From Robiginitomaculum sp. (lineage in GTDB: Bacteria; Pseudomonadota; Alphaproteobacteria; Caulobacterales; Maricaulaceae): a stretch of 7,898 nucleotides of DNA. The notes beneath the pieces were generated by a model, which worked only from the letters and a program-made list of their open reading frames with translations, made no database searches and was not told where the DNA came from. How positions within the stretch are numbered: position 1 is the stretch's first letter; each line of letters begins with the position of its first letter. The position numbers and the translations under genes were made by a program. The stretch is taken from assembly GCA_026993275.1 (NCBI GenBank), contig JALWUB010000108.1, forward strand, positions 1 through 7,898, written 5' to 3'. Shown here piece by piece: positions 1 to 5,870 of the stretch.

Positions 1-2
1 CG

Positions 3-941
3 CTGATTGAGCTCAAGGCGCGCTTTGACGAGGAAACCAATCTCAATCTGGCCCGCGCCCTGGAGCGCGCCGGGGTGCAGGTGGTGTATGGCTTCATCGA
101 CTGGAAGACCCACGCCAAGATTAGCCTTGTGGTGCGCCGCGAAGGCGAAAAACTGCGCACCTATACCCATTTTGGCACCGGCAATTACCACCCGCTGACG
201 GCGAAGATCTACACCGACCTGTCGCTGTTTACCGCCGATCCGGCCTATGGCCGCGATGCCGTGCGGGTGTTCAACTATGTCACCGGCTATGCCCGGCCGG
301 AAAAGCTGGAGCGGCTGGCGCTGTCGCCGCTGGATTGCAAGACGACCTTGTTGCGGCTGATTGCCGCCGAGGCGGAGAATGCGGCTGCGGGCAAGCCCAG
401 CGGCATCTGGGCGAAGCTCAATGCGCTGGTCGATGCCGATGTCATTGATGCGCTCTATGCCGCCTCCCAGGCCGGGGTGCCGATTGATCTGGTGATCCGG
501 GGAATCTGCTGCTTGCGCCCCGGCGTGCCTGGATTGTCCGAAAACATCCGGGTCAAAAGCATTATTGGCCGTTTTCTGGAGCATTCGCGCATTGCCTGCT
601 TTGCCAATGGCCAGCCGCTGCCATCGAGCGCGGCGCGGGTCTATATCTCTTCGGCGGACTGGATGCCGCGCAATCTGGAGCGCCGCGTGGAGGTGCTGTG
701 CCCGGTGCAGAATCCGACCGTGCACCGCCAGGTGCTGAACCAGATCATGGTCGCCAATCTGAAGGACCAGGCGCAAAGCTGGACCATGAATGCCGATGGC
801 ACATTCGATCGCGTTGACGTGTCGGGCATCGCGCATCCGTTCAGCGCCCACACCTATTTCATGACCAATCCGTCGCTTTCGGGAAGAGGCAGCGCCCTGA
901 AGCATGACCAGCCGTCCCTGCCGTCCGGACAGGGCCGCTGA
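3..941 (+). CDS. ppk1: Polyphosphate kinase 1, C-terminal part (5' end outside window)
   Basis: PPK1 is a cytoplasmic, often membrane-associated enzyme that reversibly transfers the gamma-phosphate of ATP to growing polyphosphate. The frame is open from base 3 and encodes 312 residues, about the C-terminal 45% of a normal PPK1 of roughly 700 residues. The ATG at 75 is internal, because conserved sequence ([10 protein letters not shown], then [13 protein letters not shown]) runs across it. The His of KTHAK matches the autophosphorylated His of the family, and the His of FLEHSRI matches the second conserved active-site His. Other family blocks are [23 protein letters not shown] and [15 protein letters not shown]. 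The C-terminal tail containing [18 protein letters not shown] resembles alphaproteobacterial PPK1 as I recall it. No frameshift is seen. The stop lies 2 nt before ppx, so the two are almost certainly co-transcribed. Identification is very secure; only the N-terminal domains cannot be assessed. Confidence 0.97.
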   Translation: MIELKARFDEETNLNLARALERAGVQVVYGFIDWKTHAKISLVVRREGEKLRTYTHFGTGNYHPLTAKIYTDLSLFTADPAYGRDAVRVFNYVTGYARPEKLERLALSPLDCKTTLLRLIAAEAENAAAGKPSGIWAKLNALVDADVIDALYAASQAGVPIDLVIRGICCLRPGVPGLSENIRVKSIIGRFLEHSRIACFANGQPLPSSAARVYISSADWMPRNLERRVEVLCPVQNPTVHRQVLNQIMVANLKDQAQSWTMNADGTFDRVDVSGIAHPFSAHTYFMTNPSLSGRGSALKHDQPSLPSGQGR

Positions 942-943
942 CC

Positions 944-2467
944 ATGGCCGCGGCGAAACCGGGGCATGGCCTGGTGGACAAGGCGGTTATTGACGTGGGC
1001 TCCAACTCGGTGCGCCTGGTGGTGTTCCGCACCCGCGAAACCTTCTTTCAGCCGGTGTTCAACGAAAAGGTGCTGGCCGGGCTGGGCCGAGGGGTGGAGC
1101 AAGGCGGCGTGCTCAACCCGCAAGGGGTGGAGATGGCGCTGGCGGCGCTGCACCGCTACAAGCGCATTCTCAAGGCGCGCGGGGTCGGCAATGTGCTGGC
1201 CGTGGCCACGGCGGCGGTGCGCCAGGCCGGGGATGGCCCGGCCTTCATCGAAAAGGTGCGGCGGCGTACCGGGCTTGACATTGAGGTGATTTCCGGCAGC
1301 ACCGAGGCGCGGCTGTCGGCACTGGGGGTGATTGCGGGCACGCCCGATGCGCGCGGCGTCGTGGGTGACCTTGGCGGCTCGTCCCTGGAACTGGTGCCCG
1401 TTGCCAGGGGGCGGGTGCGCAAGGGCGTCTCCCTGCCGCTGGGGCCGTTGGCCATGCGCGCTGGCGAGGGCATGGACCGGGCTGTCCTGGGCGCGCGCAT
1501 CGATGCGGCGCTGGACGGGGCCGCCAAACAGTTCAGCAAGGCCGATGGCGGCAGTTTTTACGCCGTTGGCGGTGCCTGGCGCTCGCTGGCCTTGGTCAAT
1601 ATGGCGCTGCGCGGCCATCCCTTGCGGGTGCTGCACAACTACACCATCAGCCGCGACGAGGCGTTTGCACTGGTGCATCTGGTGCAGGCGCAGCGCCCGG
1701 ATTCGCTGGGCAATGTGCCGGGCCTGTCGTCGCGCCGCGCGCCGCTGCTGCCCTATGCGGCGCTGCTTCTTGAACGCATCTTGCAGCGCCAGTTCTTTGA
1801 AAACGTGACCATTTCCGCCTATGGCCTGCGCGAGGGCCTGCTGTATGACCAGCTCGATTCGCGCGCCCGCGCGGTGCATCCGGTGCTTGCCGGGGTCAAG
1901 GCGCTGGCCCAGCAAAACTGGTCCAGCCCGCGTTTTGGCGCGCAGGCGCAGCGCTGGATCGAGCCGGTGCGCGGCGTCCTGGGGGCACCGTTTGGCGGCA
2001 AGCGCTCGGCGCTGCTGGCGGCGGCGGCCTGCCGCCTTGCCGATATCGGTGCCCGTCTGCACCCGGACCACCGCGCCGAGATTGCCTTTGACCTGGTGCT
2101 CTATGCTCCCTTTGCCGGGCTTTCCCATGCTGAGCGCGCGGCCCTGGCCTTGTGCATTTTTCACCGCTATGCGGGCACGCAGAAACGCCCGCGCGCCGGA
2201 TTGCTGGACCAGCTTCTGGGGGCGGAGGAAAAACGCTGGGCACTGGGCCTGGGCATGAGCCTGCGCTGTGCCGCCGCCGTCTCCGGCCGCACCGCCAGGC
2301 TGCTGAAGCGCACCCGGGTCCGGATTGAAGACGGCACGCTGTTGCTTGAAGCGCGCGACGACACCCGGGAATTGCTCACCGCCCGCGCGCAAAAACGCTT
2401 GCAGGGCATGGCCGCCGCCTTGGGGCTTGCCGTGCAAGACGCAAAGGCGGGGCAGGGGGTCGGCTGA
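944..2467 (+). CDS. ppx: Exopolyphosphatase, Ppx/GppA family
   Basis: Ppx releases orthophosphate processively from polyphosphate chain ends in the cytoplasm; some relatives also hydrolyse pppGpp. The protein has 507 residues, normal for the family. The N-terminal ASKHA (actin-like) part shows the phosphate-1 motif IDVGSNSVRLVVF (residues 16-28), ISGSTEARLS with Glu121 at the place of the family's catalytic Glu, and the phosphate-2 loop GDLGGSSLEL (141-150). The C-terminal third is the HD-like helical domain, including ACRLADIGARLHPDHR and a later FHRYAG. The ATG at 944 is preceded by AGGG nine bases upstream and lies 2 nt after the ppk1 stop, so translation may be coupled. A partner PPK in the same transcript supports exopolyphosphatase over a dedicated GppA role, though guanosine pentaphosphatase side activity cannot be excluded. 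It converges with the cytochrome b gene, leaving 11 nt between stops. Confidence 0.95.
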   Translation: MAAAKPGHGLVDKAVIDVGSNSVRLVVFRTRETFFQPVFNEKVLAGLGRGVEQGGVLNPQGVEMALAALHRYKRILKARGVGNVLAVATAAVRQAGDGPAFIEKVRRRTGLDIEVISGSTEARLSALGVIAGTPDARGVVGDLGGSSLELVPVARGRVRKGVSLPLGPLAMRAGEGMDRAVLGARIDAALDGAAKQFSKADGGSFYAVGGAWRSLALVNMALRGHPLRVLHNYTISRDEAFALVHLVQAQRPDSLGNVPGLSSRRAPLLPYAALLLERILQRQFFENVTISAYGLREGLLYDQLDSRARAVHPVLAGVKALAQQNWSSPRFGAQAQRWIEPVRGVLGAPFGGKRSALLAAAACRLADIGARLHPDHRAEIAFDLVLYAPFAGLSHAERAALALCIFHRYAGTQKRPRAGLLDQLLGAEEKRWALGLGMSLRCAAAVSGRTARLLKRTRVRIEDGTLLLEARDDTRELLTARAQKRLQGMAAALGLAVQDAKAGQGVG

Positions 2468-2490
2468 GCCCGGTCCGCTCAGGCGGGTTT
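2465..2490. terminator. Possible weak bidirectional terminator between convergent ppx and cytochrome b gene
   Basis: The two stop codons lie in an inverted repeat, TGAGC (2465-2469) and GCTCA (2477-2481). An overlapping short hairpin has stem CCGC (2475-2478), loop TCAG and stem GCGG (2483-2486), followed by GTTT on the plus strand. The stems are short and there is no real T tract, so this is only a candidate. Part of the symmetry follows simply from both genes ending in TGA. Confidence 0.2.
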
Positions 2491-3171
2491 GAAATCGGGC
2501 ACATAAAAGCGCAAGTATTCGATCCATTCCCGGGGCAGTTCGATATCGAAATAGGCCCCGGCAAGAATGGGCAGGATGAAGGCGGAGACGAGGGCGCCGC
2601 CAATGGCAAAGGCCAGGGCCGTGTCATTGCCCAGCCGCTCATGCCCGGCATCCAGCAGCCAGTAGCGTATGCCAATGCCCGCATGCACCATGACGGCCCA
2701 CACCCCCAGAAAGTAATAGGGGAAGAAGTAATAGGTGTAGGGCGGGCCGCTCATCACCGATGCGGGCCAGAAGAAATTGGTTTCCAGGCCAAAATACAGG
2801 CGCGCCATGCCCAGGGAAAACAGGTGCTGTGCCATGAACACGAAAAAGAACCCGCCCGAGAGCACCTGCGCCCACGCCACCAGCCCCCGGGGGCGCCCCT
2901 GGCGCAAGGTGCGGACCAGCAGCACCATGCCGGTCAGCAATTGCAGGCTGATGGAGGCCAGCACAATCGGCTCGGTAACCGGATTGCGGTAAACAAGCCG
3001 CAAGGCTTTCTGGACGGCGTTATAGGTTTCGATGCCGAAAATGCCGCTGACATGGGTCGCCAGGTGCATGAACAGGAACAGCACCAGGATCACGGCATTG
3101 ACCTTGTGAAACGTCCGCCAGGCCTGTTGCTGCAGGGCCGGGGACTGGCGGGCAGGGGCCGAACTGATCAT
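2479..3171 (-). CDS. Orphan FrdC/SdhC-like membrane cytochrome b, five-helix type
   Basis: A 230-residue hydrophobic protein with five apparent transmembrane segments, near residues 24-44, 65-86, 100-120, 152-172 and 186-206. Topology, length and motifs resemble the diheme cytochrome b subunit of epsilonproteobacterial-type fumarate reductase (FrdC), which anchors the enzyme and exchanges electrons with quinone. Histidines at helix positions are His36 and His40 (helix 1), His116 (helix 3, MAQHLFSL) and His163 (helix 4, MVHAGIGIRY). Helix 2 has none, whereas the Wolinella FrdC that I aligned from memory has a haem ligand there, so binding of a single haem is possible. The start ATG at 3171 forms an ATGA overlap with the upstream regulator gene; a GGAG lies 11 nt upstream. 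An in-frame ATG at 3192 lacks a ribosome-binding site. No flavoprotein or Fe-S subunit gene is adjacent. Membership in the superfamily is fairly sure; the partner, quinone use and function are unknown. Confidence 0.7.
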   Translation of the reverse strand: MISSAPARQSPALQQQAWRTFHKVNAVILVLFLFMHLATHVSGIFGIETYNAVQKALRLVYRNPVTEPIVLASISLQLLTGMVLLVRTLRQGRPRGLVAWAQVLSGGFFFVFMAQHLFSLGMARLYFGLETNFFWPASVMSGPPYTYYFFPYYFLGVWAVMVHAGIGIRYWLLDAGHERLGNDTALAFAIGGALVSAFILPILAGAYFDIELPREWIEYLRFYVPDFKPA

Positions 3172-3656
3172 GACAGGGCAGTCTCCATCCATGCTGTTGC
3201 TTTTTTCACTTGTGCCGCGGGGGTTTCGGCAAGGCCCATGGCCTGAATCTCGCGCAGGGACACCCTGGCCAGTTCCGCCCGCCAGGCCTTTTCCGCCTTC
3301 CACATGGCGCGGGCGATGCCACAGGGCCTGCGATAGGCCGTGGCCGGCGCGCCGCTGGGGCCGCGGCGGCGGATTTCCGTGCAGGAAAAACAGGGCGAAC
3401 GCCCCTCTATGGCCTCGACAATGTCCAGAAGGCTGATCTCCCTGGCCGGTCTTGCGAGCGCATAGCCGCCGCGGGGGCCCTTGCGGGCGATGACAATGCC
3501 GGCATTGGACAGGCGCTGGAGATGTTTCGCCAGATAGGCCAGGGGCAGATCGAAGAACTCGGCCAGCTTGCGTGTGGGCAGGGCCGCCCTGGGCGGCACT
3601 GCGGCCAGCAGCGCACAGGCGTGTATGGCCCATTCGACGCCTTCGCTCAGTTTCAT
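3168..3656 (-). CDS. Rrf2-family transcriptional regulator with three C-terminal-half cysteines
   Basis: A 162-residue winged-helix regulator of the Rrf2 family (relatives: IscR, NsrR, RirA, CymR). The N-terminal part MKLSEGVEWAIHA, then LPTRKLAEFFDLPLAYLAKH (recognition helix region), RLSNAGIVIARKGPRGGY (wing) and ISLLDIVEAIEG are family hallmarks. Cys89, Cys92 and Cys112 fall where many members bind an Fe-S cluster or use redox thiols, but the CxxC-x19-C spacing differs from the closer spacing of IscR and NsrR. The frame is open upstream to 3863, but the ATG at 3656 is chosen because GGAGG (3665-3669) sits 8 nt before it and family homology begins there. The gene overlaps the cytochrome b gene by 4 nt, so that gene is its likely target along with itself. 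The signal sensed cannot be read from the sequence; NO, iron, redox state or Fe-S status are possible. Confidence 0.92.
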   Translation of the reverse strand: MKLSEGVEWAIHACALLAAVPPRAALPTRKLAEFFDLPLAYLAKHLQRLSNAGIVIARKGPRGGYALARPAREISLLDIVEAIEGRSPCFSCTEIRRRGPSGAPATAYRRPCGIARAMWKAEKAWRAELARVSLREIQAMGLAETPAAQVKKATAWMETALS

Positions 3657-3664
3657 GATCCCGG

Positions 3665-3669
3665 CCTCC
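3665..3669 (-). promoter_or_regulatory. Strong ribosome-binding site of the Rrf2 gene
   Basis: The minus strand reads GGAGG, 8 nt before the ATG at 3656. This near-ideal site decides the start over the longer in-frame reading that begins at 3863. Confidence 0.8.
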
Positions 3670-3674
3670 ATATG

Positions 3675-3718
3675 CGGATGAAAACTATCCATATATAAAC
3701 GGATGAAATTTGTCCATA
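3675..3718. promoter_or_regulatory. Tandem 19-bp direct repeat, likely Rrf2 operator and promoter
   Basis: Two copies, CGGATGAAAACTATCCATA (3675-3693) and CGGATGAAATTTGTCCATA (3700-3718), match at 16 of 19 positions with starts 25 bp apart. Each copy is also an imperfect palindrome of the form GGAtn...TCC (GGAT/ATCC arms in the first, GGA/TCC in the second), as expected for a dimeric regulator. A third TCCATA lies at 3667-3672, overlapping the ribosome-binding site. A possible minus-strand promoter, TGGACA (3716-3711) with a 16-nt spacer and TATATG (3694-3689), lies inside the repeats. The stretch is clearly more AT-rich than its surroundings. Occupancy would block transcription of the Rrf2-cytochrome b operon, so autorepression is the simplest reading. 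The promoter hexamers are less certain than the repeats. Confidence 0.6.
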
Positions 3719-3803
3719 ACAGAATCTGCAAAATCTGAAGGGGGTGGCTGGGGTGTCTCTTGTCCCTGCCGGGGAGGGGCTCTGAAGCGCGCTTGCTTCG
3801 TGG

Positions 3804-3832
3804 CTTCATCCTGGGCTTGTCGAAGAATGAAG
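3804..3832. repeat. Short REP-like palindrome
   Basis: CTTCAT (3804-3809) and ATGAAG (3827-3832) flank the core CCTGGGCTTGTCGAAGA. The arrangement resembles the 'CTTCATCCTGAGCTTGTCGAAGGATGAAG'-type element dispersed between genes in many proteobacterial genomes. The assignment rests on memory of that pattern; copies elsewhere in this genome cannot be seen. Confidence 0.4.
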
Positions 3833-3888
3833 TGTTGACTTCACCTCCTTTCCGCCAAATCAAGCCTGCACATACACAACCCCGTCAA

Positions 3889-4002
3889 CGTCATTCCGGC
3901 CCCGGATGGTGGTCCGGGGCAGGCTGCGGCCGGAATCCATCTTGAGGCATCAAAATGGACGCCAGCCAGCCTGCCCTTGCGAAAGCGAGGGCCGGGGTGA
4001 TG
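3889..4002. repeat. Interspersed palindromic repeat unit of about 114 bp with imperfect terminal inverted repeats
   Basis: The ends CGTCATTCCGGCC (3889-3901) and GGCCGGGGTGATG (3990-4002) are inverted copies matching at 10 of 13 positions. Inside are two hairpins. One is a nested structure: ATTCCGGCC (3893-3901) pairs with GGCCGGAAT (3928-3936), and CCCCGGA (3900-3906) pairs with TCCGGGG (3913-3919). The second has stem GCCCTTGC (3973-3980), tetraloop GAAA and stem GCGAGGGC (3985-3992), with one G-T pair. The pattern resembles small non-coding repeats scattered in alphaproteobacterial genomes. It ends 12 bp from the hutU stop and could also act as a transcript-end or mRNA-stabilising structure, although no T tract follows. 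Confidence 0.55.
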
Positions 4003-4013
4003 GAGGCGGCGCA

Positions 4014-5681
4014 TCAGTCTTGCCCCAAAATTCCCGGCAAATTGAGCCCCTTCTCGCGGGCGCATTGCAGGGCTTCTTCATAGCCCGCGTCGGCGTGGCG
4101 CATGACGCCGGTGGCGGGATCGTTCCACAGCACCCGGCGCAGGCGGGCTTCGGCTTCCTTTGTGCCGTCGGCGGTGACAACGAGGCCAGAGTGTTGCGAA
4201 TAGCCGATGCCGACACCGCCGCCATGGTGCATGCTCACCCAGGTGGCCCCGGACGCCACGGCCAGCATGCCGTTGAGCAGGGGCCAGTCGGCGACGGCGT
4301 CGGAGCCGTCTTGCATGCCCTCGGTTTCGCGATTGGGGCTGGCCACGGAGCCCGCGTCGAGATGGTCGCGGCCAATGACCACCGGGGCGCTGAGTTCGCC
4401 AGAGGCCACCATGTCATTGAAGGCGACGCCGAGCCGGTCGCGATCGCCCAGGCCAACCCAGCAAATGCGGCTGGGCAGGCCCTGAAAATGGATTTTCTCA
4501 CGTGCCATGTCGAGCCAGGTGTGCAAGTGCGGATTGTCGGGGATCAGTTCCTTGACCCTGGCGTCGGTCTTGTAAATGTCTTCCGGGTCGCCCGACAGCG
4601 CCGCCCAGCGGAACGGGCCGATGCCGCGGCAGAACAGCGGCCGGATATAGGCGGGCACGAAGCCCGGAAAATCGAACGCCCGGGCGCAGCCCGCATCATG
4701 GGCCATCTGGCGGATATTGTTGCCGTAATCAAAGACCGGAATGCCCTGGTCATGAAAGGCCAGCATGGCCTCGACCTGCTCGCGCATGCTGTCCATGGCG
4801 GCGCGCTCGACGGCGCGCGGATCGCGCTTGCGCCGCTCTTCCCATTCGGCAAGGCTCCAGCCTTTGGGCAGATAGCCATTCAAGGGATCATGGGCGCTGG
4901 TCTGGTCGGTCACCGCATCGGGGCGCACGCCGCGGCGCACCAGTTCGGGGAAAACTTCGGCGGCATTGCCCAGCAGGCCCACCGAAACCGGGGTCTTGCT
5001 GGTCTGGATGATCTCCAGCGCTTCATCCAGGCTATCCGTGCTGCGGTCAAGATAGCCGGTTTGCAGGCGCATCTCGATGCGCGAGGGCTGGCACTCCACC
5101 GCCAGCATGGAAGCCCCGGCCATGGTCGCCGCCAGCGGCTGGGCTCCGCCCATGCCGCCAAGGCCGCCGGTGAGGATCCATTTGCCGGACAAATCGCCGC
5201 CATAATGCTGGCGGCCCATTTCCACGAAGGTCTCATAGGTGCCCTGCACAATGCCCTGGCTGCCAATATAGATCCACGAGCCCGCGGTCATCTGGCCATA
5301 CATCATCAGGCCCTTGCGATCGAGTTCGTGAAAATGCTCCCAGTCGGCCCATTTGCCGACCAGATTCGAATTGGCGATGAGCACGCGCGGCGCGTCCTTG
5401 TGGGTGCGAAACACGCCCACCGGCTTGCCCGACTGGATCAGCAGGGTTTCGTCGTCTTCCAGTTCGCGCAGCGCCGCAACGATGCGGTCATAGCTGGGCC
5501 AGTCCCGCGCCGCCCGGCCAATGCCGCCATACACCACCAGTTCCTGCGGCTTTTCCGCCACGGCGGCATCGAGATTGTTCATCAGCATGCGCAAGGGCGC
5601 TTCGGTGAGCCAGCTTTTGGCAGCAATCGTGGTGCCCGTTGGCGCCTTGATGGAACGGGCATTGTCGCGGCGCTGGTTCAT
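4014..5681 (-). CDS. hutU: Urocanate hydratase (urocanase)
   Basis: HutU catalyses the second step of histidine degradation in the cytoplasm, converting urocanate to 4-imidazolone-5-propionate with a tightly bound NAD+. The 555-residue protein has the usual length and is intact. Hallmarks are the N-terminal RRDNxR and [16 protein letters not shown], the NAD-binding glycine-rich [13 protein letters not shown] (172-184), [19 protein letters not shown] (337-355), and the urocanase signature [16 protein letters not shown] (399-414). Cys407 in that signature corresponds to the active-site region Cys. [16 protein letters not shown] (484-499) is also conserved. The ATG at 5681 is chosen because family similarity begins there and AGGG lies 7 nt upstream; the same frame is open as far as 7211, but that part is only the antisense of the monooxygenase. 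No hutH, hutI, hutG or hutC lies beside it, so the rest of the pathway must be encoded elsewhere. Confidence 0.98.
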   Translation of the reverse strand: MNQRRDNARSIKAPTGTTIAAKSWLTEAPLRMLMNNLDAAVAEKPQELVVYGGIGRAARDWPSYDRIVAALRELEDDETLLIQSGKPVGVFRTHKDAPRVLIANSNLVGKWADWEHFHELDRKGLMMYGQMTAGSWIYIGSQGIVQGTYETFVEMGRQHYGGDLSGKWILTGGLGGMGGAQPLAATMAGASMLAVECQPSRIEMRLQTGYLDRSTDSLDEALEIIQTSKTPVSVGLLGNAAEVFPELVRRGVRPDAVTDQTSAHDPLNGYLPKGWSLAEWEERRKRDPRAVERAAMDSMREQVEAMLAFHDQGIPVFDYGNNIRQMAHDAGCARAFDFPGFVPAYIRPLFCRGIGPFRWAALSGDPEDIYKTDARVKELIPDNPHLHTWLDMAREKIHFQGLPSRICWVGLGDRDRLGVAFNDMVASGELSAPVVIGRDHLDAGSVASPNRETEGMQDGSDAVADWPLLNGMLAVASGATWVSMHHGGGVGIGYSQHSGLVVTADGTKEAEARLRRVLWNDPATGVMRHADAGYEEALQCAREKGLNLPGILGQD

Positions 5682-5870
5682 GGCTGGACCCTGTCTTGTT
5701 GCGAAGACCCTGACTTTGCCTGATTCTGGCCGTGAAGTCTTGCCGGGCGGGCATGGCTGCACGGCATTGCCCGCGCCAGGGCGCTTGACCTTGGGACATG
5801 CAGGCGCAAGCATGGGCGTGCATTGTTCAGAGGCCGCCGGCGCAGGCCGGGGCCCTGCCGGAGCGTTGCC
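5682..5870. promoter_or_regulatory. Divergent intergenic region between hutU and the monooxygenase
   Basis: This 189-bp gap must carry both promoters unless either gene is read from elsewhere. In the hutU leader there is a small hairpin, GTCTT (5693-5697) / AAGAC (5704-5708), just before the AGGG ribosome-binding site. An imperfect palindrome, ATGCAGGCGC (5798-5807) / GGGCGTGCAT (5814-5823), matches at 8 of 10 positions. TTGACC (5785-5790) is a reasonable -35, but the sequence 17 nt on (AAGCAT) is a poor -10. No HutC-type TGTA...TACA operator was seen. Confidence 0.35.

Larger units (their letters stand above)
3719..4013. other. Gene-free stretch between the Rrf2 operator and hutU
   Basis: No credible gene was found on either strand; the short open frames lack family resemblance and suitable ribosome-binding sites. 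The stretch holds two REP-like palindromic elements (near 3804-3832 and 3889-4002) and the sequence TCACCTCCTTTC (3841-3852). It lies downstream of the hutU stop, so any hutU read-through would pass into the Rrf2 promoter. Confidence 0.7.

Noticed and set aside
854..2527. Minus-strand open frame of 557 codons opposite ppx
   Set aside because: A GC-rich antisense shadow: composition is dominated by Arg, Gln, His and Gly, with no recognisable domain, and the plus strand has a clear Ppx with catalytic motifs.
3172..3633. N-terminal extension of the cytochrome b frame
   Set aside because: It lies within the Rrf2 gene in another frame and reads as low-complexity sequence. The ATGA overlap at 3171 is the natural start.
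3657..3863. 69-residue N-terminal extension of the Rrf2 protein
   Set aside because: It would place the operator repeats and the strong GGAGG inside coding sequence. Rrf2 proteins begin with the MKLS-type sequence found at 3656.
3973..3992. GC-rich GAAA-loop hairpin as an intrinsic terminator of hutU
   Set aside because: The stem is good, but no T tract follows on the minus strand. It fits better as part of the interspersed repeat.
5693..5708. GTCTT/AAGAC hairpin as a riboswitch or HutC operator
   Set aside because: Only a 5-bp stem, with no resemblance to the TGTA...TACA HutC site and no larger conserved RNA structure visible.
3906..5723. Plus-strand open frame of 605 codons opposite hutU
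   Set aside because: An antisense shadow of an unmistakable urocanase; Ala-, Gly- and His-rich with no family resemblance.
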